A model generated the notes under the pieces. The model searched no databases, was not told the origin of the DNA, and was given only the letters and a program-made list of their open reading frames with translations. From Gemmatimonadaceae bacterium (GTDB lineage Bacteria; Gemmatimonadota; Gemmatimonadetes; Gemmatimonadales; Gemmatimonadaceae): DNA of 59,511 nt. Shown here piece by piece: positions 35,336 through 44,250 of this stretch. Where the stretch lies: the NCBI GenBank assembly GCA_014379355.1, contig JACMLX010000265.1, forward strand, positions 1-59,511, given 5' to 3'. The translations under genes were made by a program, and so were the position numbers. How positions within the stretch are numbered: position 1 is the stretch's first letter; each line of letters begins with the position of its first letter.

Positions 35336-36084
35336 GCCAGCGCCTCCTGGAGCAGCCAGTCGTAGCCCTTCTCTTCCAGCTCGAGCGCCAGTTCCCTGGT
35401 GCCGCTGCGGATGATGCGGCCGCCGGCCAGCACATGCACGTAGTCGGGCACGATGTAGTTCAGCAGTCGCTGGTAATGTGTGACGACGATGGCCGCGTTG
35501 TCGGGACGGCGCAGCTTGTTCACGCCTTCCGCCACCACTCGCAGTGCATCGATGTCGAGACCGGAATCCGTCTCATCGAGAATCGCGAGCTTCGGCTCCA
35601 GCACCGCCATCTGCAGGATCTCATTGCGCTTCTTCTCGCCGCCCGAGAAGCCCATGTTCACGCTGCGCGACAACATCGCGTCGTCCATCTCGACGATCTT
35701 GAGCTTCTCTTCCATCACATCGAGAAACTCCATCGGATCGACTTCGTCGCCGCCGCGCGCCACACGCATGGCGTTGTAGGCGCTGCGCAGGAAGTAGGCG
35801 TTGCTCACGCCCGGAATCTCGATCGGATACTGGAACGCCAGGAACACCCCGCGATGCGCACGCTCCTCCGGCGCCAGTTCGAGCAGATCCTCACCCTCGA
35901 ACCGCACGGTGCCTCCCGTCACCTCATACGACGGATGGCCCGCCAGCACCTGCGCCAGCGTGCTCTTGCCGCTGCCGTTGGGGCCCATGATGGCATGCAC
36001 CTCGCCGGCGTTCACCGACAGGTTGATGCCCTTCAGGATGTCCTTCTCACCGGCCGAAGCCGTCAGATTCGTGATTTCGAGCAT
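35332..36084 (-). CDS. sufC: Fe-S cluster assembly ATPase SufC
   Basis: A 250-residue ABC-type ATPase that drives the SufBC2D scaffold. Walker A is GPNGSGKS at residues 34-41, the signature SGGEKKRNEILQMAV, Walker B AILDETDSGLD and the switch His in VTHYQRLL, all in the SufC form. It is soluble and pairs with SufB and SufD rather than membrane permeases. A gap of 66 bases separates it from sufB, the only gap of more than 15 bases in the operon, so a processing or secondary promoter site is possible there. Confidence 0.96.
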   Translation of the reverse strand: MLEITNLTASAGEKDILKGINLSVNAGEVHAIMGPNGSGKSTLAQVLAGHPSYEVTGGTVRFEGEDLLELAPEERAHRGVFLAFQYPIEIPGVSNAYFLRSAYNAMRVARGGDEVDPMEFLDVMEEKLKIVEMDDAMLSRSVNMGFSGGEKKRNEILQMAVLEPKLAILDETDSGLDIDALRVVAEGVNKLRRPDNAAIVVTHYQRLLNYIVPDYVHVLAGGRIIRSGTRELALELEEKGYDWLLQEALA

Positions 36085-36150
36085 GTTCAGATCTCTCTGC
36101 AGCGTGTTGATCGAGCGGGAGTCAGTGCGCCACCGTCTTGCGGTGCCACA

Positions 36151-37584
36151 CTAGCCGACGGAGCCTTCGAGCGTGATGCCCAGCAGTTGTTGCGCCTCGA
36201 GCGCGAATTCCATCGGCAGTTCCTTGAACACTTCCTTGCAGAAGCCGGCGACGATCATGCTGACCGCGTTTTCCGCGCTCATGCCGCGCTGCTTCAGGTA
36301 GAAGATCTGGTCCTCGCCGATCTTCGTCGTCGACGCCTCATGTTCGAGCGTCGCCGTGTTGTTGTTGATCTCGATGTACGGAAACGTGTGCGCACCGCAG
36401 GCGTTGCCGATGAGCATCGAGTCACACTGCGTGTAGTTGCGCGCGCCATCGGCCTTCGGCATCACCTTCACCTGGCCGCGGTAGCTGTTCTGGCCCCGGC
36501 CGGCGCTGATGCCCTTGCTCACGATGTTCGACTTCGTGTTGCGGCCGATGTGGATCATCTTCGTGCCCGTGTCGGCCTGCTGCATGTTGTTCACCACCGC
36601 CACCGAGTAGAACTCGCCGACGCTGTTGTCACCCTGCAGGATCACGCTGGGATATTTCCAGGTGATCGCCGAGCCGGTCTCCACCTGCGTCCAGGAGATC
36701 TTCGCGTTCCTCATCGCCTTGCCACGCTTGGTGACGAAGTTGAAGATGCCGCCGACGCCGTTTTCGTCACCCGCATACCAGTTCTGCACCGTGCTGTACT
36801 TGATCGTCGCATCATCGAGCGCGATCAGCTCCACCACGGCCGCATGCAACTGATTCGTGCTCCGCTTCGGCGCCGTGCACCCTTCCAGGTAACTCACGCT
36901 CGCCCCTTCCTCGGCCACGATCAGCGTGCGCTCGAACTGGCCCGTGTCGGCGGCGTTGATGCGGAAGTAGGTGCTCAGTTCCATCGGGCACTTCACACCC
37001 TTCGGGATGTAGCAGAAGCTGCCATCGCTGAAGACGGCCGAGTTGAGCGCGGCGAAGAAGTTGTCACTGTATGGCACCACACTGCCGAGATACTTCCTGA
37101 TCAGCTCGGGATGCTCGTGCACCGCTTCGCTGAAGCTGCAGAAGATGATGCCGTGTTTCGCCAGTTCCGCCTTGTACGTCGTGCCGACGGACACGCTGTC
37201 GAACACCGCATCGACGGCCACACCGGCCAGCATCTTCTGCTCGTTGAGCGGAATGCCAAGCTTCTTGTAGGTCTCGAGCAGCGTCGGATCGACGTCGTCG
37301 AGTGATCCGAGCGGCTTGGCGGTCTTGGGCGCCGAGTAGTAGCGCACGGCCTGATAGTCGATCGCGGGATAGTGCACGTTCGGCCACGTCGGCTCCGTCA
37401 TCGTCAACCAGCGACGATAGGCCTTCAGCCGCCAGTCGAGCAGCCACGTCGGCTCGGCTTTCTTCGACGAGATGAGGCGCACCACGTCTTCACTCAATCC
37501 GGGCGGGATCGTGTCCGCGTCGATATCGGTGACGAAGCCGTACTGATATTCCCGGCCGACGAGGGCCTCGATTTCGCTGCTCAT
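36151..37584 (-). CDS. sufB: Fe-S cluster assembly protein SufB
   Basis: A 477-residue scaffold subunit of SufBC2D, on which the nascent cluster forms. Family motifs: [20 protein letters not shown] at the N terminus, [34 protein letters not shown] and [20 protein letters not shown], with the cluster-related Cys and Glu residues. ATG 37584, four bases after the sufR stop, is preferred over an upstream in-frame start at 37602 that would overlap sufR. Confidence 0.96.
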   Translation of the reverse strand: MSSEIEALVGREYQYGFVTDIDADTIPPGLSEDVVRLISSKKAEPTWLLDWRLKAYRRWLTMTEPTWPNVHYPAIDYQAVRYYSAPKTAKPLGSLDDVDPTLLETYKKLGIPLNEQKMLAGVAVDAVFDSVSVGTTYKAELAKHGIIFCSFSEAVHEHPELIRKYLGSVVPYSDNFFAALNSAVFSDGSFCYIPKGVKCPMELSTYFRINAADTGQFERTLIVAEEGASVSYLEGCTAPKRSTNQLHAAVVELIALDDATIKYSTVQNWYAGDENGVGGIFNFVTKRGKAMRNAKISWTQVETGSAITWKYPSVILQGDNSVGEFYSVAVVNNMQQADTGTKMIHIGRNTKSNIVSKGISAGRGQNSYRGQVKVMPKADGARNYTQCDSMLIGNACGAHTFPYIEINNNTATLEHEASTTKIGEDQIFYLKQRGMSAENAVSMIVAGFCKEVFKELPMEFALEAQQLLGITLEGSVG

Positions 37585-37588
37585 CGTG

Positions 37589-38299
37589 TCACGCTTCTCC
37601 ACGCCGGTCGCCGGCGTTGCTCGTTGCCAGATCAGCCGGTCGGCGCGCGATCTGCGCCCCGGTCAGCACGTATTCACAGCTGTTGCATCCGGCGAGGATG
37701 TGCTGCCTGCGTTCCGGCGACACCCCGATCACGTCGGCGATGAACTCGGCTTCAGTCGCGCACACTTCCGGAAACTGCTCCGCGACGGCACGAATCGCGC
37801 AATTGTGCTTGCGCAACACGGGCAGGCCCGTCTCCGCGTCAACGTCCGCCTCCGCCATGTAGCCAAGCGACGTCCACAACTCCGCGACCAACTGCACGCG
37901 TTCAGTCAGCGGGAGCTGTGCCAGCGCTGGTGCCGCCTCGGCGGCCAGTGCGGTCCACTTCCGGCGAAAGAAGTCGCTCACGCCCTGGCGACCATGCTCC
38001 GCCGCGATCGACTCGAGCGTTTCCAGCAGCACGTTCGCATAGGAACGCGGAAACAGCGCTTCGCCGCTTCCGGTCAGCGTGAATGCGTGCACCGGACCAC
38101 CCACGCCGCGCACTTCGCGCGTGAATCGCACGACACCCGCAGCTTCGAGCGTCTCGAGATGACGGCGCATGGCGTTCGGGGTGACGTCGAAACGGGTCGC
38201 GAGCTCACGCGCCGTCAGCGGCTGATGCTTCTTCAGCGCCAGCAGCAGTTCCGCCTGAATACCTCTGTACCCGACGAGAGCCGTCCCCATCTCTTCCAT
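37589..38299 (-). CDS. sufR: SufR-type Fe-S-sensing transcriptional repressor
   Basis: A 236-residue regulator with an N-terminal winged helix (about 10-65, [20 protein letters not shown] then [14 protein letters not shown]) and a C-terminal sensor region with four Cys: Cys167, Cys180, Cys205 and Cys208 ([16 protein letters not shown] ... AGCNSCEY). In cyanobacteria and mycobacteria such proteins hold a [4Fe-4S] cluster and repress the suf operon when Fe-S supply is sufficient. It is the first gene of the operon. A palindrome on its own promoter suggests autorepression. Confidence 0.92.
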   Translation of the reverse strand: MEEMGTALVGYRGIQAELLLALKKHQPLTARELATRFDVTPNAMRRHLETLEAAGVVRFTREVRGVGGPVHAFTLTGSGEALFPRSYANVLLETLESIAAEHGRQGVSDFFRRKWTALAAEAAPALAQLPLTERVQLVAELWTSLGYMAEADVDAETGLPVLRKHNCAIRAVAEQFPEVCATEAEFIADVIGVSPERRQHILAGCNSCEYVLTGAQIARRPADLATSNAGDRRGEA

Positions 38300-38334
38300 G
38301 ACGACGAATCTACTCGGGAATGCACATTCGTCAA
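38300..38334 (-). promoter_or_regulatory. sufR operon promoter with leaderless -10
   Basis: On the minus strand TTGACG (38334-38329) is followed by 16 bases and TAGATT (38312-38307), then seven bases to ATG 38299. It is the only leaderless-type promoter in the window with a near-consensus -35. The string CCGAGTAGATT also precedes the SufT-like gene at 55151. Confidence 0.65.
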
Positions 38335-38350
38335 CAAAACTGTTGACGAA
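38327..38350. promoter_or_regulatory. Palindromic operator candidate for SufR
   Basis: TTCGTCAAC (38327-38335), six bases, then GTTGACGAA (38342-38350) form a perfect 24-base palindrome. Its centre is CAAC-N6-GTTG, the form I recall for cyanobacterial SufR operators. It covers the -35 of the sufR promoter, so bound repressor would block transcription of the whole operon. Confidence 0.7.
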
Positions 38351-38422
38351 TACCCTAATTCACGCGGCTGCCCGTGACTGGTCCTGAGCTCGCGTGGTAC
38401 GGCACTCAGACCCCTTCTGGTG

Positions 38423-38881
38423 ATGCCCATGCCATACCCCTCACGCCGCCGTACCAGACTCACAATGTTGAGCCTGCTCTTCGTTTACGTCGGCGCGTGC
38501 TCCACTTCGACCGATGCGGAACAGGACTTCGACCGTGCACTGAGCAGGTGGCGCCGTGCCGGGCTCGTCAATTACAGCTACAGGAGCACTGTCCTCTGCT
38601 TTTGCGGCGCGGACTTCACGATGCCCATGACAGTGACAGTGAGGAATGGGGTCGTGGTCGGCGTCGTGGACCGGGTCACGGGTGCCGCGAAGCCGCTCAG
38701 CTATCGAACCAGCATCGACAGCCTCTTCAGCCAGGCCGCCGAAGAAATCCGCGTCCGCCCCGAACGGCTGCAGGTCACGTATGACGCGGCGCTCGGCTTT
38801 CCGCGGAGCCTGACCTACGGCACGCCGGAGAATGACGGTGGCGGCTACATCACCGCCGACAGCGTTGCGATCGTGCCGTAG
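38423..38881 (+). CDS. Small lipoprotein, DUF6174-like
   Basis: About 152 residues. The signal has Arg-rich n-region SRRRTRLT, then MLSLLFVYVGAC as the lipobox region. The mature part contains LVNYSYRSTVLCFCGADFTMPMTVTVRNG, which resembles the conserved centre of DUF6174 proteins (paired Cys followed by a VTVRNG strand). Function is unknown. Starts at 38420, 38423 and 38429 are all in frame; ATG 38423 is a compromise. It is divergent from sufR, and the SufR palindrome at 38327 lies 73 bases from its start, so it may respond to the same regulator. Confidence 0.65.
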   Translation: MPMPYPSRRRTRLTMLSLLFVYVGACSTSTDAEQDFDRALSRWRRAGLVNYSYRSTVLCFCGADFTMPMTVTVRNGVVVGVVDRVTGAAKPLSYRTSIDSLFSQAAEEIRVRPERLQVTYDAALGFPRSLTYGTPENDGGGYITADSVAIVP

Positions 38882-38952
38882 CAGCACCCGGTCGAGAACC
38901 GTCCGTCGGCTGGCCCCTGCGCGAGCAGGCCAAGGCCGCCAGTTTTCTCCGA

Positions 38953-39408
38953 ATGCCCATGCACGCGCTCACTGAATCGCCATTCCAGACGGACGACGAC
39001 GTCCAGACGCTTCTGACCGCATTCCACCACAGTGTGCTGCCGCGCTCGGCGTGGAATCATCAGGCACACATGACCGTCGCGCTCTCCATCGGTCGCGCGC
39101 ATGCGCCTGACGTGGCGCTCACCAGCATGCGGGAGGCGATCAATCGCTTCAACGCGGCCGTCGGCATCGTCAGCACTCCCGACTACGGCTATCACGAAAC
39201 GATCACGGCGTTCTACATGCACGCGGTGGCGCTGCATATCAGAGGTCATCCACGGCCGACGTCAGCCGCAGAAGACGCCAATGCGTTCATGTCGGAATGG
39301 GGACGACCGGACCTGCCGCTCGACTTCTACAGCAAGGAACGCCTGTTCTCGCGCGAGGCGAGAGCGGCATTCGTATCGCCGGATCTGCAGCAATTGCCTG
39401 ATACCTGA
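38953..39408 (+). CDS. Conserved hypothetical cytosolic protein
   Basis: A 151-residue helical protein with the phrase SAWNHQAHMTVALSIGRAH then DYGYHETITAFYMHAV. These His-rich blocks (WNHxAH and GYHETIT) recur, as I recall, in a widespread uncharacterised family, and the His and Glu could form a metal site. No signal peptide is seen. Whether ATG 38953 or the second Met (38959) is used is unclear. It converges with the AraC-like regulator and shares a compact hairpin terminator with it. Confidence 0.6.
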   Translation: MPMHALTESPFQTDDDVQTLLTAFHHSVLPRSAWNHQAHMTVALSIGRAHAPDVALTSMREAINRFNAAVGIVSTPDYGYHETITAFYMHAVALHIRGHPRPTSAAEDANAFMSEWGRPDLPLDFYSKERLFSREARAAFVSPDLQQLPDT

Positions 39409-39415
39409 CATCAGG

Positions 39416-39445
39416 TGCGCGCGATGTACCCGAGCATCGCGCGCA
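39416..39445. terminator. Bidirectional hairpin between convergent genes
   Basis: TGCGCGCGATG (39416-39426) pairs perfectly with CATCGCGCGCA (39435-39445) around an eight-base loop, in the 50-base gap between the hypothetical gene and the AraC-like gene. There is no long T-run, so its efficiency as an intrinsic terminator is uncertain. Confidence 0.5.
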
Positions 39446-39458
39446 GTGTCACGGTGCG

Positions 39459-40406
39459 TCAGACTGCCCGTCGTACCGGCACGTGTGATTCAGCGCCCGC
39501 TGGCGGCGTGCGCTGCATGCGCACCAGGGCCACGGCCGGTTTCATGAGTGGTCCGATGTGACGCGACGTTGCCAGCAGCGCAGCGCGGAACGCGAGGGTG
39601 GCACGTGCGAATCCGTCGTCCTCACGCAGTTCGCTCGGCACAAGCCCGGTGTATTTCTTGAGTGCGTTACGCAGCGCGTTCGCCGACGGATACCCGACCG
39701 TCAGCGCGACCCATTCCACTGATCGCCCGGGCATTTCCAGATACCGCGCGGCCAGCAATACCCGTGACCATGCCCACAACTCGCTGGGCGGCGGCAGCAT
39801 TTCATTCTGCATCCGATTCACGAGCGTGCGACGGTGCACGCCAAGTGCGCGTGAAATATCATCGATGGTGGGCGCTTCGCTGGCGTGCTCGAGGCAGTAA
39901 CGGACCAGGTTCGCGGCTTCACGCGGCAGCGATGCGCGAATCTCGGAGAAGACCTCCTCGGCCAGACACCGGCGCGAAGCGAGCTGGAGCGCATGTCTGA
40001 GAACGAGGACGCTGTCATCGATGCCCGCCACGATCAATTCGTGCACACCGGCTCGCGCGAAAGACAGGACGTGTGACGACATGCCGGGCTTCATGACGAC
40101 GTGCCCGAGCACCGAGAGTCGCGGAAAGCGCTCCCTGATGCTGCGAATCATCGACTCCGTGGGTTGACCGGCCGCATCGGTGGGCTCGATGACGAGCACA
40201 TCGTAGTGCGCACGTTGCAGCGCCGCATCGAGGCGCTCGATCCGATCGAAGGCGTGAAGCACGCCCGTCAATGGCGTCGAGTCGGTGGGTCGGAGTGCTT
40301 CCTGCAGCCGAGCCAGGTCATGGCGGTCTCGCACGAGGGCGGCAACGACCCGCTCGAGCGGCCTCGACTGGTTACTGCTGGGCTGTTGAACTAGCGGAAA
40401 TCCCAC
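39459..40406 (-). CDS. AraC-type transcriptional regulator with receiver-like N-domain
   Basis: GTG 40406 with a GGATGG site upstream gives 315 residues; a TTG at 40487 would add 27. Residues about 35-170 look like a receiver or pseudo-receiver (HYDVLVIEPTDAAGQ ... VLGHVVMKPG ... VLSFARAGVHELIVAG), without the usual acidic pocket in full, so phosphorylation is doubtful. Residues about 180-270 form the AraC two-helix-turn-helix domain (TIDDISRALGVHRRTLVNRM then SVEWVALTVGYPSANALRNAL). It is divergent from the repeat-peptide gene at 40501, an obvious candidate target. Confidence 0.75.
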   Translation of the reverse strand: MGFPLVQQPSSNQSRPLERVVAALVRDRHDLARLQEALRPTDSTPLTGVLHAFDRIERLDAALQRAHYDVLVIEPTDAAGQPTESMIRSIRERFPRLSVLGHVVMKPGMSSHVLSFARAGVHELIVAGIDDSVLVLRHALQLASRRCLAEEVFSEIRASLPREAANLVRYCLEHASEAPTIDDISRALGVHRRTLVNRMQNEMLPPPSELWAWSRVLLAARYLEMPGRSVEWVALTVGYPSANALRNALKKYTGLVPSELREDDGFARATLAFRAALLATSRHIGPLMKPAVALVRMQRTPPAGAESHVPVRRAV

Positions 40407-40500
40407 GGTTTCCCATCCGGTGAGGGTGGTGCCCGCACCGTGTGCGGTGATCGTCGCCGGCGTCGGCAGTCTTCTGACACACCCCAATCAGGACATTGCA

Positions 40501-40794
40501 ATGACGACGCTCCGCCACCGCATGACCATTGCCACGCTAACGCTGCTCGCCACTGGGCTGGCAGCGTGTGCCTCTGAGCCAACGGATCCGCTCGGCGTCA
40601 CCGGTCGGCAGCGCCTCAGTGCGGATGTCGACACCAGCGGACGTCGTCCCACAATCCCCTGGGCTACTGTGGAAGACACCGCCAACCGTCGTCCGACGAT
40701 CCCGTGGGCAGCTGTCGAAGACACGACCAACCGCCGCCCGACGATCCCGTGGGCAAAAGTCGGCCAGGCGACTCCCGCGTCTGCGACATACTGA
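40501..40794 (+). CDS. Small exported lipoprotein with three RRPTIPWA repeats
   Basis: A 97-residue protein. Residues 1-23 are a lipoprotein-type signal (LLATGLAAC, Cys23). Residues 48-92 are three tandem 15-residue units, each starting RRPTIPWA and followed by a more variable TVEDTAN-like segment (DNA 40642-40776, period 45). Between copies one and two most base changes are synonymous inside RRPTIPWA, which suggests selection on the peptide. An AGGA site lies about nine bases before the ATG. No family is recognised. It is divergent from an AraC-like regulator and converges with a TPR protein. It could be a structural lipoprotein or a precursor of a repeated secreted peptide. Confidence 0.7.
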   Translation: MTTLRHRMTIATLTLLATGLAACASEPTDPLGVTGRQRLSADVDTSGRRPTIPWATVEDTANRRPTIPWAAVEDTTNRRPTIPWAKVGQATPASATY

Positions 40795-40806
40795 TTCCGG
40801 GCGCGA

Positions 40807-42111
40807 TCAGAGCGACGACGCCGCGAGGCCGTTCAAGGACCGAAGCACCGTGCGGAACCCCGTGGATCGACGGACGCTGCGACGAACGGTCTCAGCGTCG
40901 CGGCCCGCGTTCGGTCGCTGCGCTGCGTCCCATCGCGCAGTGACACGCTCCGCCCGGTCGATGACCTCGTGAAACGTGTGCGTGTTCGCCAGCGCAATCG
41001 CACTGGCGAGCCGCTCACGTGCGGTGTCGATCTCGCCGAGATTGTACAACGACTCGGCAATTTCGACGCCCACATCGGCAAGTGTGTAATAGTCCAGCAC
41101 CTGCGGCATCATCTCGTCGATGTCGCCGACGTATCGACGCGCATCCTGCACCCGGCGCAGGGCCACGGCGCAGTGCAGCGCGCCGCTCAGCGCATTCAGC
41201 CGAAGTCCTCGTTGCGACGTCCACTCGACGGCGACGGCGTACACGCGGATCGCCGCATCGTGTTCGCCCGTCAGTCGGCAGATTTCAGCCATGTTCAGCA
41301 GCGCTTCGGCGCGAGACTCCGGTGCGATGCACAAGCGCAGCACATTCCACCCATGCACCAGTGCCGAGTCCAGGTCCCCGCTCGCGATGCTGCAATTCAT
41401 GAGGCCGTGGTGCGATGACCGGATCATCTCGGGATCCGTCGCGCGTTCGGCGTTCACGAGCGCGCGCTCGAACTGTTCCCGCGCCATCGGGTAGTTGCCT
41501 CGCGTGAGCGCCAGCACACCGGTGCCCAGCAACGCGCGTGCAACCACATCCAGCGCCTCGCACTCGTAACCGAGTGTCATCGCGTCTTCGTAATACTCCT
41601 GCGCCAGGTCGGTCAGTCCCATCTGTCGGACCACACGACCCGTCTGCGCCAGCACACTGCCCTGCGCCCTCGGCGCTGCACGCTCGCCGAACGCACGCAG
41701 CAACCCACTGAGCGTGACGAAGGCCAGCCCGAATGCACCTGAGAGTTCCTGCTCTTCCGCCACGGACTGCGTGGCAAAGAACAGCTCGGCGATCGGTGCA
41801 TGACCACTCGGCAACACGATCGGCTCATCCAGAGCGCGCAACGCGCGCGCGCATCGCAGCACCGGCGACTGCGCGCTGAGACCGGCAGTCACTGCGCTCA
41901 CCGCCATCGCATCCGCGACGCCCGGCAATGCGAGCAGCATCTCGCGCTCAGGAACACTGGCGAATCGGCTCAACGCATGGGCCAGCGTCAGCCAGCTGTC
42001 GTCGTTCGGTCCGAGCGGCCCGGATCGATTCATCCGTGCAAGATCCGACGCGTACGCCTCGGGCGGACTCGACGAAGGGATCACGGCAGACTTCGATGTC
42101 TCGTCACTCAT
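40807..42111 (-). CDS. Tetratricopeptide-repeat protein
   Basis: Starting at MSDETSKSAVI (ATG 42111) gives 434 residues; the longer upstream frame has no sense. From about residue 115 it consists of paired helices typical of TPR or Rap-like repeats (GLTDLAQEYYEDAMTLGYECEA, GNYPMAREQFERALVNAERATD, GEHDAAIRVYAVAVEWTSQRG, GEIDTARERLASAIALANTH). No signal peptide, helix-turn-helix or enzymatic domain is recognised. TPR proteins of this kind bind peptides or proteins. It converges with the small repeat-lipoprotein gene after 12 bases. Confidence 0.78.
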   Translation of the reverse strand: MSDETSKSAVIPSSSPPEAYASDLARMNRSGPLGPNDDSWLTLAHALSRFASVPEREMLLALPGVADAMAVSAVTAGLSAQSPVLRCARALRALDEPIVLPSGHAPIAELFFATQSVAEEQELSGAFGLAFVTLSGLLRAFGERAAPRAQGSVLAQTGRVVRQMGLTDLAQEYYEDAMTLGYECEALDVVARALLGTGVLALTRGNYPMAREQFERALVNAERATDPEMIRSSHHGLMNCSIASGDLDSALVHGWNVLRLCIAPESRAEALLNMAEICRLTGEHDAAIRVYAVAVEWTSQRGLRLNALSGALHCAVALRRVQDARRYVGDIDEMMPQVLDYYTLADVGVEIAESLYNLGEIDTARERLASAIALANTHTFHEVIDRAERVTARWDAAQRPNAGRDAETVRRSVRRSTGFRTVLRSLNGLAASSL

Positions 42112-42335
42112 CACAGTACCGAAGAACGGTGAAGGAACAGCACTCGCCAGGACAGTATCGGAATTGCATCGTCGTCCGGCGCGTCGAGTGGGCGAGCGCG
42201 CCGATCCGCACATCACGTACCGCGTTCGAAGGTTACGCGCCCGATCCCGCCGTACCCCGGTTATCCTTTGTGAGGTAGAATCGTATTCGTTGGGTGGAAA
42301 GCACAAGCTACCCTCGGAGTCCCCTCAGCGTTCAG

Positions 42336-43157
42336 ATGGCCCATCTCATCTTCGGCGACCAGACTCGACCGCTCGGCTTGGGCGTCCTGTCCATCGGAAG
42401 CGGCGTCGAAGCGACCTGGCGGATCCGCGAGCCCGATCTGCTCCGGCTCCATGCGCTGGTCATGAGCGACGGCAGTTACGGCGCCCCGACGATCAGTCGC
42501 GCCGCCACCGAAGCGGAAATCCGGGTCAATGGCGAGTTGCTCACCGGCGAACCGCATCGGCTCCAGCCCGGTGACGTCATCGTGATGGGCAGCCATGAAT
42601 TCCGGTTCGAATCGGAAGCGCCCCCCTCCGTGACGGGCACGGGTTCGGGCTGGCTGCGCGATGCCCGCCGCGATCGCGTGTACGCGCTCGGTCAGGAAAC
42701 GACCACGATCGGCCGGGAAGCCGGCAGCACGGTGCTGCTGCAGGAGCCGGAAGTGCAGCGGATTCACGCCCGACTCGAGCGTGACGGGGAAGCCATCCGT
42801 TTGTTGCCGGAACTCGGGGCAATGATGCTGCTGAACGGCAACAAGGTCGAGAAGTCGACGCGCCTCGCTGACGGCGACGCGATCGGGATCGGCCGCACAG
42901 TCCTCTGGTTCACCGTCGATCCGCCGGTCCGTCGCGCGCTGGAAACGGCGAACGCGATGCGGACGGACCGCTACACGCGCCGCGTGCCGACGGGCAAGCT
43001 CGGTGTCGTCGAGCGACGCGAAGAACGCGAAGTGCGACAGCGCCGGATCTGGCAACGCGCGATCACCGGCCTGGCGATCGCGTTGTTGATCGGAATCGCG
43101 TGCGTGCTCGCCTGGCGCTATGGGCTGGTCGATGCGGTGCTGACGTTCTTCGCCTGA
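42336..43157 (+). CDS. Membrane-anchored protein with two FHA domains
   Basis: ATG 42336 gives 273 residues; a GTG at 42294 would add 14. Residues about 10-92 form a degenerate FHA fold lacking the GRE motif. Residues about 118-195 form a canonical FHA domain with Gly126-Arg127-Glu128, Ser131, His144 and Asn167, the pattern that binds phosphothreonine. A basic, charged helix follows (about 209-240), then a transmembrane segment (243-260) near the C terminus. A partner Ser/Thr kinase is not in the window. It precedes, by two bases, a lipoprotein gene with which it must be translated. Confidence 0.85.
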   Translation: MAHLIFGDQTRPLGLGVLSIGSGVEATWRIREPDLLRLHALVMSDGSYGAPTISRAATEAEIRVNGELLTGEPHRLQPGDVIVMGSHEFRFESEAPPSVTGTGSGWLRDARRDRVYALGQETTTIGREAGSTVLLQEPEVQRIHARLERDGEAIRLLPELGAMMLLNGNKVEKSTRLADGDAIGIGRTVLWFTVDPPVRRALETANAMRTDRYTRRVPTGKLGVVERREEREVRQRRIWQRAITGLAIALLIGIACVLAWRYGLVDAVLTFFA

Positions 43158-43159
43158 GA

Positions 43160-44158
43160 ATGCGCGCCGCACGGCTGGTCAGTGTGTGCACTGCCGTGGC
43201 GATCGTGACGTCCGCGTGCGGCGGTGAGAAGAAAGCCGCGAGCACGGTTCCGCCGGCCGCAGCGACGGCGGTGATCGAGACGACGACCGCCCGTCCGCAG
43301 GATTCCATTCCGGAAGAGCGGCCCGACACCATTCGTGTCACCCCGCCCGACAGCGCCACGATGATGCTGGCGCTGTTGCCCGTGCCACGAGAGGCGGCAC
43401 TCGACAGCGAAGCGGCGGCGCTGGCGGAGCGTACGGTGTTCCTGCCCCTCACGCAGCGCTGGTACATGGCGCGTGTGGTCGACAGTGTTCTGGCGATGGA
43501 CATCGGACGCATCGATGGCGGCGTCGGCACGACGGACGCGGCACGCGCTGCCTTCGCGCGCATGGTTGCAGCACGCAGCCCGATTCAGCGCGGCATGCCA
43601 TTGACCGTGCACACGCGCGCCGGCGCGATGGCGACACGCGTGACCGACTTTCGTCTCACGGGACGTCGCATCGTGGCGCTTCTCGACGCTCCGCCGCCGG
43701 ATTCCACGGAGCGCGCCGTGCCGGTCGAGTGGCGTGGTGCGCCACCACTCCCCCTGCGCTCGACGAAGGTGGGCGCGTGCGACGCCGGGGACTCCATCGC
43801 GATCGCTGCGGCGATCGCGAAATATCCTGTCGCGCCGAGGAAGGCCGTCAGTGTGCTGCACGGCTGCTTCGGTGATTTCCGGGCGATGCTCACCATTCGT
43901 CCGCTGGACATCTCGCCCGATTCAGTGGAGCGCGTGGTGCTCGTGCGCGCCGATGGCACGACACGCAGCGGGAAATTGCGTGATCTGTCGTACCCGCTGC
44001 ATGACCTGCGCTCGGTGCTCGACATCGACGGCGACGGCGTGAACGAGATCGTCGTGCGCAGCTTCCGCATGTCGATGGACACGTGGGCGGCGTTGCGCAT
44101 GACGGACTCGATCAGCTTCACGCGATTCGCCAGCGGCTTCACCGTCGAATATCGCTGA
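43160..44158 (+). CDS. Lipoprotein of unknown function, coupled to the FHA gene
   Basis: ATG 43160, two bases after the FHA stop, gives 332 residues with a lipoprotein signal (lipobox TSAC near residue 17). The mature part begins with a Thr/Pro/Ala-rich linker, then a domain of mixed secondary structure. Near the end VLDIDGDGVNEIVVRSFRM is an Asp-rich, calcium-loop-like FG-GAP/VCBS-type motif. The pairing of a phosphopeptide-binding membrane protein with an envelope lipoprotein suggests a signalling or envelope role, which is an inference. Confidence 0.65.
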   Translation: MRAARLVSVCTAVAIVTSACGGEKKAASTVPPAAATAVIETTTARPQDSIPEERPDTIRVTPPDSATMMLALLPVPREAALDSEAAALAERTVFLPLTQRWYMARVVDSVLAMDIGRIDGGVGTTDAARAAFARMVAARSPIQRGMPLTVHTRAGAMATRVTDFRLTGRRIVALLDAPPPDSTERAVPVEWRGAPPLPLRSTKVGACDAGDSIAIAAAIAKYPVAPRKAVSVLHGCFGDFRAMLTIRPLDISPDSVERVVLVRADGTTRSGKLRDLSYPLHDLRSVLDIDGDGVNEIVVRSFRMSMDTWAALRMTDSISFTRFASGFTVEYR

Positions 44159-44250
44159 CGTGTCTGCGATGCCAGCACTCGCTGCTGCCGGTGCGTAGCG
44201 TCACGGCACCAATGTCACCCTGTACGCCCCTACATACGGAGTCTGTCGTG

